From: an uncultured Colwellia sp.
GTDB lineage: Bacteria > Pseudomonadota > Gammaproteobacteria > Enterobacterales > Alteromonadaceae
Assembly: GCA_913058395.1 (NCBI GenBank)
Contig: CAJXQI010000002.1
Coordinates: 188,001 to 252,000, forward strand
Reading direction: 5' to 3'
DNA length: 64,000 nt
Numbering within the stretch: the stretch's first letter is position 1; each line of letters starts with the position of its first letter. The translations under genes and the position numbers were made by a program. Positions 29,043 to 37,469 of this stretch are shown piece by piece. Below the pieces are notes generated by a model, which worked only from the letters and a program-made list of their open reading frames with translations, was not told where the DNA came from and did not search any database.

Positions 29043-29089
29043 TATACCCAAGCCACCTGAACCTTGCATCTTCAAGTGATTTGAGTATA
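29043..29089. repeat. REP-like imperfect palindrome
   Basis: Two 19-nt arms (29043-29061 and 29071-29089) pair with three mismatches around a 9-nt loop. Each outer arm begins with TATAC. Short TATAC-ended hairpins like this are scattered between genes in many Alteromonadales genomes; I saw only this copy in the window. Confidence 0.4.
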
Positions 29090-29100
29090 AATACGAGTAA

Positions 29101-29134
29101 AAAACGCCAAAGGAGTAATCCTTTGGCGTTTTTA
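29101..29134 (+). terminator. Intrinsic terminator of the DUF885 gene
   Basis: A 12-bp stem (29103-29114 with 29119-29130), GTAA loop and a T-run. A-rich on its 5' side, so it may also act on minus-strand transcripts from EamA. Confidence 0.9.
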
Positions 29135-29222
29135 TTTCAATAATATGGCAGCCCTGCTCTCTTTAAACCTTGAAGCCTTTCACTCTCTTTCAATACATTT
29201 TAAAGCCTAGGTTATAAAAATT

Positions 29223-30113
29223 TTACGCCGGCTTTACCTTTAACCGTTTTGATTTTCCACTCCACTGATAAAGCGCTAAACCACACATCACGAGTAATGC
29301 CCCGAAAATCAAATGTAGACTCACGGTTTCATTATTTAATACCGCACCTAAGTAAAGTGCAAATACCGGCGTCATCATGGTTATTAATGCCACGGTACTG
29401 GCACGTAGTTTTTGCAATATGAAAAAATATGCTAAAAATCCAACCAAAGAGCCAAATATTCCTAAATATAAAATCGCCCAAATAGAACGAGCATGCCACT
29501 CTTGATAAGGTAATGTTCCATCAATTAAAAACCATACTATGGCAAATAAAGGTACGCTAAATGTTAAAGCTCCAACGGTGGTTGCTAGCGGGTGTATATC
29601 AATAGCAACGCTTTTCACCATTACACCGCTGAGACTAAAAAAGAACACACCAAGTAAAATAAAAGCGATACCAATAACGCTGTTTTCGCTTAGTGACATA
29701 CTATCAAAACAGACAACAAATAATCCTGACAATGCCACTGCTAGCGCCAGTTTTTTTAATCTGCTAAATTTAGGCTCATCAAGAATTTTTTGTGCTAAAA
29801 CACCGGAAAATATTGGTGATAAACCGAAAATAAGCGACATCATTCCAGACGCTAAATATTGTGCGGCAAGGTAAGAAAATAGCATGCCGCCAAAAATTCC
29901 AACGCAGGAATAAGTATATATTTTTCGTGCTTGTTTAGACCAAGGTAAATTTATATTAGCGAGCTTTAAAATGACCATACCAGGTATTATCGCAATCAAC
30001 ATACGTAAAAGTACCGCTAACGTAGGACTAACCGTTTCGCTACTCCACACGATACCTAATGGGGTTGTCGACCAAATAATAACGACTGCTAAATACGCCA
30101 CTGAAACTGGCAT
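29223..30113 (-). CDS. EamA-family (DMT superfamily) transporter
   Basis: 296 residues from ATG 30113, chosen for its excellent ribosome site (AAGGAGAAGG); an upstream in-frame start at 30161 lacks one. About ten membrane helices are arranged as two EamA repeats. The first has SPTLAVLLRMLIAIIPGM and ASGMMSLIFGLSPIFSGVLA; the second has HPLATTVGALTFSVPL and STVALITMMTPVFALYLGAVL. The C-terminus is basic (SGKSKRLKVKPA). Substrates of this superfamily range over amino acids, purines and other metabolites, and none is indicated here. Confidence 0.85.
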   Translation of the reverse strand: MPVSVAYLAVVIIWSTTPLGIVWSSETVSPTLAVLLRMLIAIIPGMVILKLANINLPWSKQARKIYTYSCVGIFGGMLFSYLAAQYLASGMMSLIFGLSPIFSGVLAQKILDEPKFSRLKKLALAVALSGLFVVCFDSMSLSENSVIGIAFILLGVFFFSLSGVMVKSVAIDIHPLATTVGALTFSVPLFAIVWFLIDGTLPYQEWHARSIWAILYLGIFGSLVGFLAYFFILQKLRASTVALITMMTPVFALYLGAVLNNETVSLHLIFGALLVMCGLALYQWSGKSKRLKVKPA

Positions 30114-30218
30114 TACCTTCTCCTTTGAATAATTCGTGCACAAATATTTTTGAATACACACATTAATATGGTTGAAAATTACCGAGAAAAGAGACTGAAG
30201 CTTTGAAATGACAATATT

Positions 30219-30247
30219 AAAACCGCAGTCTGAGTATCTGCGGTTTG
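30219..30247 (-). terminator. Hairpin with short T tract upstream of the EamA gene
   Basis: A 9-bp stem AAACCGCAG/CTGCGGTTT (30220-30228, 30238-30246). On the minus strand it is followed by TTTTAAT, about 105 nt before the EamA start. Confidence 0.45.
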
Positions 30248-30621
30248 AAGTAGAATATAAACCTTACTTATTACCCAACAGAATGAAAACTAGCAGCCAG
30301 CGATTGACATTATTAGTCTGCTGATTGGTTAGTCTATTCATCATATTTCGGATTAGCGTAAGCATTAAATTACTCTGTTATAAGTGTTTATTAAATTCAT
30401 CTTCACAATGCCGAGAATTAAAATGAATGTCAATATCTATAACATTATTAAACTACACACATTGAAATTTTATTCTCTTAATTAGCGATAAGCTCCACGC
30501 GCTATGCATCACCAATCAATCGCCCAACCGGCAAATTAACATTTTATTAACTTATTTTAATGAAAGTGTAACAAAACTTTGCTAATATTTTGTTGACCAA
30601 TTAGACAGTACTTGCTCAAGG

Positions 30622-30656
30622 AATAGGCAGAATGAAAATTCGTGCCTATTTTTTTT
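30622..30656 (+). terminator. Terminator or attenuator ahead of the secreted nuclease
   Basis: An 8-bp stem AATAGGCA/TGCCTATT (30622-30629, 30643-30650) running into eight T, ending 50 nt before the nuclease start codon. It has full intrinsic-terminator form in the 5' leader. Confidence 0.65.
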
Positions 30657-30706
30657 GCCTGTTAATTGGCTAATAAAATAAAAAACAATAAAAAGAGAGA
30701 AATAGA

Positions 30707-32455
30707 ATGAAATCTGCAATTTTAACTCGGGCATGCCAATACGCTATTGGTTTGTCTGTCTGCCTTACTAACATAGCTCATGCAGCTGAACCTCAAAACT
30801 ACTATGACTCAGTTGATACAGCTAATGCATCAGCACTGAAGCAAAGCTTACATGACATTATTGATGATCATCAACGCTTCCCGTACACCTCTTCAGCAAC
30901 CGACACATGGGATATATTGGAAGCAGCAGATCAAGATCCAAACAATAGTAACAACGTTATTAGCATCTATAAAAACATCTCATACGCAAAAGTTGGTGGT
31001 GGCAATAACAATTATAATCGAGAGCACAGCTGGCCGAAATCTTATGGTTTTCCAAAGGATGGCGCTAGTAATTATCCTTATACTGATGCCCATCATCTAT
31101 TTATTGCCGACAGCAGCTATAACTCAAGCCGAAGCAATAAACCCTACGCAAATTGTGCCAGTGACTGTACAGAAAAAGTAACTGATTTCACTAATACTCG
31201 TGGTGGTGGCGCAGGTGAACATAACCTGACCAAAGGTTCAGGTCATACTGGAACTTGGCAAACTTGGATCGGTCGTAAAGGTGATGTTGCTCGTGCCCTA
31301 ATGTATTTGGCCGTTAGATATGAAGGCGGTGTACATGGTGTAACAGGCGTAAGCGAACCAGATTTAATTTTAACAGATGATCGCAATTTAATTGCCAGCT
31401 CAAAAACCGGGGCAAATGTTAGTATTGCTTATATGGGACTAAAATCAGTACTCATTCAATGGCATAAAGATGATCCTGTAGACGATTATGAAAGAAGACA
31501 TAACGATGCAGTACATGCGCAGCAAGGAAACCGTAATCCGTTTGTCGATCGTCCTGAATATGCCGCATGTATTTTCGAAGACGTTTGTAGTGGCACAGGT
31601 GTAACACCACCAACGGGCAACAATAGCGATATATGGATAAATGAAATTCACTATGACAACAACAGCAGCGATGTAAATGAAGCCGTTGAATTAGCAGGTG
31701 CTGCAGGTGTTAACCTTAGCGGCTGGCAACTGGTTGCGTATAATGGCACCAATGGCGCAGCTTATAAAACAGTAGCTCTTCAAGGTGTTATTCCCAATCA
31801 GTCAAACAGCTTTGGTACACTAAATTTTGCATTTTCAGGTTTACAAAATGGCAGTGCTGACGGTGTCGCGTTGATTGATAGTAATAATCAAGTGCGTCAG
31901 TTTTTAAGCTATGAAGGACAACTTACCGCCACAGATGGCCCAGCAAATGGTGTAACTTCCACTGATATAGGCGTTTCAGAAACCTCTAATACGCAAGCTG
32001 GTTTCTCATTGCAATTGTCAGGTACGGGTAGTAAATACAGTGATTTCAATTGGCAGTCTGCTGCGACAAGCACCGCCGGAAACAAAAATAATAATCAAAC
32101 TTTTAGCTCTGGTTTCGAACAAAACGTATTTGAAAATAGCACAGTTACTGCCATCCCGGATAACGCCAACGTTGTAAGTAATATTGATGTTCAGCGTTCT
32201 GGTAATGCCGGTACGGTTACCGTTTCGGTCAATATAACTCACACATATCGCGGTGATATAAGCCTAAATTTGATTGCACCTGATGGCAGCTCCTACACGC
32301 TGAAAACCTTGTCAGGAAGTGATAGTGCAGATAATGTTATTGAAACCTACACGGTTAATACTTCAGGACTTGCACAAGGTCAATGGCAGTTATCTGTCAG
32401 CGATAATTACCAACAAGATACTGGCAACTTAAACCAGTGGAATATTACTTTCTAA
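30707..32455 (+). CDS. Secreted nuclease: endonuclease I + lamin-tail + P-domain
   Basis: 582 residues. The signal peptide is cut after IAHA (near residue 26). Residues about 30-290 form an endonuclease I domain: NREHSWP (104-110) with catalytic H107, DAHHLF (127-132), and the RRHNDAVHAQQGNRNPF block (264-280). Next is a lamin-tail domain (about 305-430; IWINEIHYDN, NEAVELAG, NLSGWQLVAYNG). The C-terminus (about 490-582) is a proprotein-convertase-type P/homo-B domain (IDVQRSGNAGTVTVSVNITH to NQWNITF). It likely degrades extracellular DNA for nutrients or biofilm turnover; type II secretion is inference. A leader terminator precedes it. Confidence 0.9.
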   Translation: MKSAILTRACQYAIGLSVCLTNIAHAAEPQNYYDSVDTANASALKQSLHDIIDDHQRFPYTSSATDTWDILEAADQDPNNSNNVISIYKNISYAKVGGGNNNYNREHSWPKSYGFPKDGASNYPYTDAHHLFIADSSYNSSRSNKPYANCASDCTEKVTDFTNTRGGGAGEHNLTKGSGHTGTWQTWIGRKGDVARALMYLAVRYEGGVHGVTGVSEPDLILTDDRNLIASSKTGANVSIAYMGLKSVLIQWHKDDPVDDYERRHNDAVHAQQGNRNPFVDRPEYAACIFEDVCSGTGVTPPTGNNSDIWINEIHYDNNSSDVNEAVELAGAAGVNLSGWQLVAYNGTNGAAYKTVALQGVIPNQSNSFGTLNFAFSGLQNGSADGVALIDSNNQVRQFLSYEGQLTATDGPANGVTSTDIGVSETSNTQAGFSLQLSGTGSKYSDFNWQSAATSTAGNKNNNQTFSSGFEQNVFENSTVTAIPDNANVVSNIDVQRSGNAGTVTVSVNITHTYRGDISLNLIAPDGSSYTLKTLSGSDSADNVIETYTVNTSGLAQGQWQLSVSDNYQQDTGNLNQWNITF

Positions 32456-32511
32456 AAGTTTATATATTAGAGTATCTTAGTGTTATGAGTGTTTTACTCA
32501 TAAGTTATTGA

Positions 32512-32546
32512 GGCTAGCTTTCTTCATGGTCAGCTAGTCTTTTTTA
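32512..32546 (+). terminator. Intrinsic terminator of the secreted nuclease
   Basis: An 8-bp stem (32512-32519 with 32532-32539, one G-U) and six T. Confidence 0.8.
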
Positions 32547-32658
32547 CATTAACGTAAAATTAAAATTCCAGCCCTACCCATCAAACATGTAATTGTTAGC
32601 AATTCCCTGATAAATTAACATTAATGACAATCATCAAAACTTAACTTAAGGACACTCA

Positions 32659-33111
32659 ATGGAGTTAAAAGTTATTCCTGTTGTTCAGGTGATTATTGCA
32701 ATGGCTTTAATGGCAGCCATTCAATCAACAATACCAACTTTTGCGTATACCTTGCAGTTAAGCAATTACATTAGTGGAAGTTTAGTTTTTATTGGCATTA
32801 TTATCGGCTTTTCTGCAATTTATAGCTTTCGAAAACATCAAACAACCGTTAACCCAAGCAAGCCTGAGTCATCTTCAACGGTGGTTAATAGTGGCATTTA
32901 TCACTACTCACGTAATCCAATGTACGTAGCAATGTTGCTCGCATTATTAGCTTATGCTTTTTACCTAGAAAACCTGCTAGCCTTTGTGATTTGTGGTGTT
33001 TTTATTTGGTATATAAGCAAATATCAAATCACTCCTGAAGAGCGCATGCTTGAAAAATTATTTGGCCAAGAATATCAGCATTACTGTCAAAAAGTTCGTC
33101 GTTGGATATAG
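32659..33111 (+). CDS. Isoprenylcysteine carboxyl methyltransferase-like membrane protein
   Basis: 150 residues, about four membrane helices. It carries the SAM-binding signature of bacterial ICMT/PEMT-like proteins: GIYHYSRNPMY (79-89) with H82, then EERMLEKLFGQEYQHYCQKV (127-146). Bacterial members probably methylate small or lipid-linked acceptors rather than prenylated proteins; the substrate is unknown. It is monocistronic. Confidence 0.8.
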   Translation: MELKVIPVVQVIIAMALMAAIQSTIPTFAYTLQLSNYISGSLVFIGIIIGFSAIYSFRKHQTTVNPSKPESSSTVVNSGIYHYSRNPMYVAMLLALLAYAFYLENLLAFVICGVFIWYISKYQITPEERMLEKLFGQEYQHYCQKVRRWI

Positions 33112-33247
33112 TCTTTACAAATAGCCAATATTGTAGAAATTGCCTGATATTAGCAGCCATTCTGAACAATGAATTCCTATACGTAGCTTAGTGATTGCTT
33201 ATTTCACTAAGCACGCAAACGATCCCCTCTTCCGCATGTAAATTAAA

Positions 33248-33269
33248 TTTTGTCGATATTTTGTCGATA
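33248..33269 (+). repeat. Tandem 11-bp direct repeat upstream of betI
   Basis: TTTTGTCGATA occurs twice head-to-tail, about 135 nt upstream of the betI -35. One helical turn per unit suits side-by-side binding of an activator. Confidence 0.4.
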
Positions 33270-33402
33270 TAGTTTCAACACAAAGCTTTACTCTCCCTAT
33301 CAAATTTTATTACTAACTCATCAATATGGCTGAATACGGTGCTTTTATTGACTTTTAGTCAATTTTACAGACCTGAGCTTGATCTACATTAATGATCCTT
33401 AC

Positions 33403-33456
33403 TTGATAATCCAAGCTAAAATCATTAGAATTATAATTAATTGAACGTTCAATTAA
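33403..33456 (+). promoter_or_regulatory. betIBA promoter with overlapping BetI operator
   Basis: TTGATA (33403-33408), 17-nt spacer, TAGAAT (33426-33431), then a perfect 20-nt palindrome TTAATTGAACGTTCAATTAA (33437-33456) covering the expected transcription start. A TetR-family repressor bound there would block initiation. Assignment to BetI rests on adjacency to betI. Confidence 0.75.
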
Positions 33457-33477
33457 AAATAAAATTCTGAGAAATTA

Positions 33478-34083
33478 GTGCCTAAAATCGGTATGAAGCC
33501 CCTGCGTGAGCAGCAATTGATTAACGCTACATTAGAATCTGTTGCACAATTTGGTTTACAAAAAACAACCATTATTACCATCAGTAAAATTGCAGGTTTA
33601 TCATCTGGAATTATTAGCCACTACTTTGGCGGTAAACAAGGTTTGGTTGACGCTACGGTTAAACATCTACTTGGGCAATTGAAATTTGCTTTACTCGAGC
33701 GTATCGAACAAAAAAACTTAAGCCCTTTCGAACGACTTAATATAATTGTTGAAGCTAACTTCACTCCATTTCAACGTTCTATTCCTGCGACAAAAATGTG
33801 GATTAGCTTTTGGGCGCAGTCAATGCACGAGCCTGGTTTAGCTAGACTTCAACATATCAATAGCAAACGTTTATACAGCAATTTGCTGTTCTCTTTCCGT
33901 CAATTACTCAATGATGAATTAGCAAGCAGCGCTGCTAAACAAATGGCAGCAATGATTGATGGTTTTTGGCTACGCAGTGCCTTAAGTGCAACGCCAGACG
34001 AAGAATTTAAGCAAGCTGAACAGTTATGTAAAAAATTTATAGATGATCTTATCAAGCAGTACGGAGAAGAAACTTGTCATTAA
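33478..34083 (+). CDS. betI: Transcriptional repressor BetI
   Basis: 201 residues from a GTG start. The N-terminus [20 protein letters not shown] and the TetR helix-turn-helix (about 24-62, with [20 protein letters not shown]) match BetI closely. BetI represses choline-oxidation genes and is released by choline. It comes first in betI-betB-betA and overlaps betB by 10 bases, so repressor and enzymes are made together. The palindrome over its promoter suggests autoregulation. Confidence 0.93.
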   Translation: MPKIGMKPLREQQLINATLESVAQFGLQKTTIITISKIAGLSSGIISHYFGGKQGLVDATVKHLLGQLKFALLERIEQKNLSPFERLNIIVEANFTPFQRSIPATKMWISFWAQSMHEPGLARLQHINSKRLYSNLLFSFRQLLNDELASSAAKQMAAMIDGFWLRSALSATPDEEFKQAEQLCKKFIDDLIKQYGEETCH

Positions 34084-35537
34084 AGACTTATAAAAACTTT
34101 ATCGATGGTGCCTACATGGCAAACGATAACGGTGAAACATTTGATGTGATCAATCCTGCAACAGGTAAAGTTATTTACCAGGTTGAAATTGCAGATGAAA
34201 AAATTAAACAACAAGCAATTGAAAGTGCTCAACGTGGTTTTGCTACTTGGTCAGCAATGAGCGCAATAGCGAGAAGCCGCATATTACTTAAAGCCGTTAG
34301 CTTACTACGTGAACGTAATGATGAATTAGCAAAAATTGAAGTACTTGATACCGGTAAACCATGGCAAGAAGCCTCAGTAGTTGATGTACTTTCCGGCGCA
34401 GATTCTATTGAGTTTTTCGCGGGCTTAGCCCCTGGTATTGAAGGTAATCAGCAAGCTGTTGATGGTGACTTTTATTACACCCGTCGTGAAGCACTAGGCG
34501 TATGTGCCGGCATTGGTGCTTGGAATTACCCTCTACAAATTGCCTGCTGGAAATCAGCACCTGCAATAGCTTGTGGTAATTCAATGATTTTTAAACCTTC
34601 AGAAGAAACACCATTAGGTGCACTAAAACTTGCTGAAATATTTACTGAAGCAGGTATTCCTAACGGTGTATTTAATGTTGTACAAGGCGCCGGCGAAGTG
34701 GGCGCATGGTTAACTCACCACCCAGACATCGCTAAAATATCATTTACTGGCGAAGTCGGTACCGGTAAAAAAGTGATGGCGGCCGCAGCAACATCACTTA
34801 AAGATCTCACCATGGAGTTAGGCGGTAAATCACCGCTTATTATCTTTAACGACGCTGATGTTGATAACGCCGTTTCTGCAGCAATGCTTGGTAACTTCTA
34901 TACTCAAGGTGAAATTTGCACCAACGGTACTCGCGTATTTGTTGAAAAATCTATTTACCCAGTATTTGTTGAAAAGTTACTACAACGCACCCGAGACAAT
35001 ATTGTAGTTGGTGATCCTATGGATGAAAAAACCAACTTTGGCGCATTAATCTCAGCCAAGCATTTCGAATTAGTAATGAAATATATCAATATCGGTATCG
35101 ATGAAGGCGCAACACTGGCACATGGCGGAACAGCATTGCAACCTGCTGATGCGCCGAATGGTTATTTTATTGCACCAACCATTTTTACTGACTGTACCGA
35201 CGAGATGACCATTTGTCGGGAAGAAATATTTGGCCCTGTAATGTCAGTATTGACCTTTGACGGTGAAGAAGAAGTTATTTCCCGTGCTAATGCCACAGAG
35301 TTCGGTTTAGCCGCAGGCGTTTTTACCCAAGACATTACCCGAGCTCATCGCGTGATTCATCAAATGGACGCCGGAATTTGTTGGATAAATAGTTATGGTT
35401 TATCACCTGCCCAAATGCCGGTAGGTGGTTATAAGCAATCAGGGATAGGCCGAGAAAATGGCTTGGCAACGCTTAATCATTATACGCAATTAAAAGCGGT
35501 GTATGTTGGATTACAACCATTAGACAGCCCATTTTAA
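34074..35537 (+). CDS. betB: Betaine aldehyde dehydrogenase
   Basis: 487 residues from a TTG that lies inside the end of betI. It is an NAD(P)-dependent aldehyde dehydrogenase converting betaine aldehyde to glycine betaine. Visible catalytic residues are N151 (GAWNYPLQ), general base E248 (TMELGGKSP) and nucleophile C282 (GEICTNGTR); [11 protein letters not shown] is the cofactor-binding loop. Length equals the BetB norm (about 490). A perfect 10-bp hairpin follows before betA. Confidence 0.95.
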   Translation: MSLKTYKNFIDGAYMANDNGETFDVINPATGKVIYQVEIADEKIKQQAIESAQRGFATWSAMSAIARSRILLKAVSLLRERNDELAKIEVLDTGKPWQEASVVDVLSGADSIEFFAGLAPGIEGNQQAVDGDFYYTRREALGVCAGIGAWNYPLQIACWKSAPAIACGNSMIFKPSEETPLGALKLAEIFTEAGIPNGVFNVVQGAGEVGAWLTHHPDIAKISFTGEVGTGKKVMAAAATSLKDLTMELGGKSPLIIFNDADVDNAVSAAMLGNFYTQGEICTNGTRVFVEKSIYPVFVEKLLQRTRDNIVVGDPMDEKTNFGALISAKHFELVMKYINIGIDEGATLAHGGTALQPADAPNGYFIAPTIFTDCTDEMTICREEIFGPVMSVLTFDGEEEVISRANATEFGLAAGVFTQDITRAHRVIHQMDAGICWINSYGLSPAQMPVGGYKQSGIGRENGLATLNHYTQLKAVYVGLQPLDSPF

Positions 35538-35566
35538 GTTAACTAAATGGTTTTCCCTGAAATTAA

Positions 35567-35594
35567 ATTGTCTCAAAAATAACGTTGAGACAAT
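35567..35594 (+). promoter_or_regulatory. Hairpin between betB and betA
   Basis: A perfect 10-bp stem ATTGTCTCAA/TTGAGACAAT with an 8-nt loop (35567-35576, 35585-35594), 22 nt before the betA start and without a T-run. It may affect mRNA stability or betA translation. Confidence 0.5.
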
Positions 35595-35616
35595 GAAATG
35601 ATAACTAAGAAATATT

Positions 35617-37275
35617 ATGAATAACGAAAATTTTGATTATATTATCGTTGGCGCAGGCTCAGCCGGCTGTGTATTAGCTAACCGTTTGAGTGAAGACGCT
35701 AACAACAGCGTTTTATTACTTGAAACAGGTGGTAGTGATAAAAGTATTTTTATTCAAATGCCAACTGCCCTATCGATTCCAATGAATACTAAAAAGTACG
35801 CGTGGCAGTTTGAAACCGAGCCAGAGCCTCATCTTGATGGCCGTCGTATGCATTGTCCTCGCGGTAAAGTATTAGGAGGCTCTTCGTCAATTAACGGTAT
35901 GGTTTATGTTCGCGGCCATGCCAAAGATTTTGATGAGTGGCAGCAATACGGCGCTAAAGATTGGGATTATGCCCATTGTTTACCTTACTTTAAAAAAGCC
36001 GAAACATGGGCATTTCCTGGAGATGAATACCGTGGCAAAGAAGGCCCGCTAGGCGTTAACAATGGTAATCAAATGAAAAATCCATTGTATAAGGCCTTTG
36101 TTGATGCTGGTGTCGAAGCGGGATATTTACCAACAGATGATTATAACGGCGCCGCGCAAGAAGGTTTTGGCCCAATGCACATGACCATAAAAAACGGTGT
36201 GCGTAGTTCAACATCAAACGCTTATTTGCGCCCTGCGATGGCACGTACTAACTTAACCGTAGAAACTCATGCCTTAGTGCATAAAGTATTGCTCGATGGC
36301 AAAAAAGCTGTCGGCGTACGTTACGAGCGCAAAGGTAAGTTATTCGATGTAAACGTTAATAAAGAAGTGATTTTATCCGCTGGCCCTATTGGCTCTCCGC
36401 ACATATTACAACTTTCTGGTATTGGTAATAGAACGACACTTGAAGAAGCGGGCATTGAAGTTAATCATGAATTACCTGGTGTTGGTGAGAATTTACAAGA
36501 TCACCTTGAATTCTATTTCCAGTTTAAATGTAAAAAGCCGATTTCTCTTAATGGTCAATTAGGCTTATGGAATAAGTTTTTAATTGGTACCCGTTGGATT
36601 TTGACCAAGCAAGGCTTAGGGGCAACCAATCATTTTGAATCATGTGGTTTTATTCGTTCCAAAGCGGCAGTTGAATGGCCTGACTTACAATATCATTTTT
36701 TACCTGCCGCTATGCGCTATGACGGTAAAGAGGCCTTTGCAGGACATGGATTTCAGGTACATATTGGCCACAATAAACCGAAAAGTCGTGGCGCGGTTAA
36801 AGTGCTATCAAACGACCCTAAAGTGCATCCGCAAATTTGTTTCAATTATCTTGAACATGAAGAAGACAAAGCCGGCTTTCGCGCTTGTGTTCGTTTAACC
36901 CGTGAAATTATTCATCAAAAAGCCTTTGACGAATACCGTGGTGAAGAAATTCAGCCAGGTATTGAAGTACAAACCGATGAAGAAATAGATACCTTCGTCC
37001 GTCAATTCGTTGAAAGTGCCTATCACCCTTCATGCTCTTGTAAAATGGGTACTGATGAAATGGCTGTTGTTGACCCTGATACCAAAGTTCATGGTATTGA
37101 AGGATTACGAGTGGTTGACTCGTCAATATTCCCAACCATTCCAAATGGCAACTTAAATGCGCCCACCATTATGGTGGCAGAACGTGCTGCCGATATTATT
37201 CGTGGTCGTGAAACCTTACTGCCATCTGACGCAAAGGTGCGTATTTCGCCAAACTGGCAGCAAAGTCAGCGTTAA
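35617..37275 (+). CDS. betA: Choline dehydrogenase
   Basis: 552 residues, a GMC flavoprotein oxidoreductase of the usual BetA length. The FAD Rossmann motif is [16 protein letters not shown] (G12, G14, G17), followed by [15 protein letters not shown] with the conserved adenine-site segment. The catalytic-region histidine is H470 in [11 protein letters not shown]. It oxidises choline to betaine aldehyde, and BetB completes the pathway. The C-terminus ends in a short basic tail. The gene is followed by the structured 37306-37408 element. Confidence 0.95.
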   Translation: MNNENFDYIIVGAGSAGCVLANRLSEDANNSVLLLETGGSDKSIFIQMPTALSIPMNTKKYAWQFETEPEPHLDGRRMHCPRGKVLGGSSSINGMVYVRGHAKDFDEWQQYGAKDWDYAHCLPYFKKAETWAFPGDEYRGKEGPLGVNNGNQMKNPLYKAFVDAGVEAGYLPTDDYNGAAQEGFGPMHMTIKNGVRSSTSNAYLRPAMARTNLTVETHALVHKVLLDGKKAVGVRYERKGKLFDVNVNKEVILSAGPIGSPHILQLSGIGNRTTLEEAGIEVNHELPGVGENLQDHLEFYFQFKCKKPISLNGQLGLWNKFLIGTRWILTKQGLGATNHFESCGFIRSKAAVEWPDLQYHFLPAAMRYDGKEAFAGHGFQVHIGHNKPKSRGAVKVLSNDPKVHPQICFNYLEHEEDKAGFRACVRLTREIIHQKAFDEYRGEEIQPGIEVQTDEEIDTFVRQFVESAYHPSCSCKMGTDEMAVVDPDTKVHGIEGLRVVDSSIFPTIPNGNLNAPTIMVAERAADIIRGRETLLPSDAKVRISPNWQQSQR

Positions 37276-37305
37276 AAAATCAAATAATTACAATAACGAT
37301 AATCG

Positions 37306-37408
37306 CGAGTACTCGTTCAGATATTAATTATCGCAGTCAAGATAGAATTCATGATTGCGACAATTGAGATTTGGCACTTTAATTAAGTGTTTCCGAGTAC
37401 TCTTTTTT
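37306..37408 (+). promoter_or_regulatory. Three-way-junction-like element with T-run between betA and transporter gene
   Basis: A 9-bp helix GAGTACTCG/CGAGTACTC (37307-37315 with 37394-37402) encloses two hairpins: TCGCAGTCA/TGATTGCGA (37331-37339, 37352-37360; one G-U) and CACTT/AAGTG (37375-37379, 37385-37389). Six T follow (37403-37408). Downstream AAAAGAG (37415-37421) can pair with CTCTTTT (37400-37406) as a competing helix. It may be a branched terminator or an attenuator of the transporter. Because GAGTACTC is itself palindromic, two protein-binding sites 88 bp apart are an alternative. Confidence 0.5.
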
Positions 37409-37469
37409 AAAACTAAAAGAGGAGTTTATACTTGTTTACATCACTAAAAATTACCATTAGGAGACCCTT

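Larger units (their letters stand above)
30114..30706. other. 593-nt intergenic region with opposed hairpins, no gene recognised
   Basis: This lies between the divergent EamA and nuclease genes. I see no credible reading frame. It contains a hairpin with a short T tract on the minus strand (30219-30247) and a hairpin with eight T on the plus strand (30622-30656). The space between is AT-rich; a small RNA on either strand is possible but not demonstrated. Confidence 0.5.
33112..33477. other. 366-nt gap between the ICMT-like gene and betI
   Basis: It holds a perfect 8-bp hairpin GCTTAGTG/CACTAAGC (33186-33193, 33205-33212) without a T tract, an 11-bp tandem repeat (33248-33269), and the betI promoter and operator (33403-33456). 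No reading frame is supported. Confidence 0.6.
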
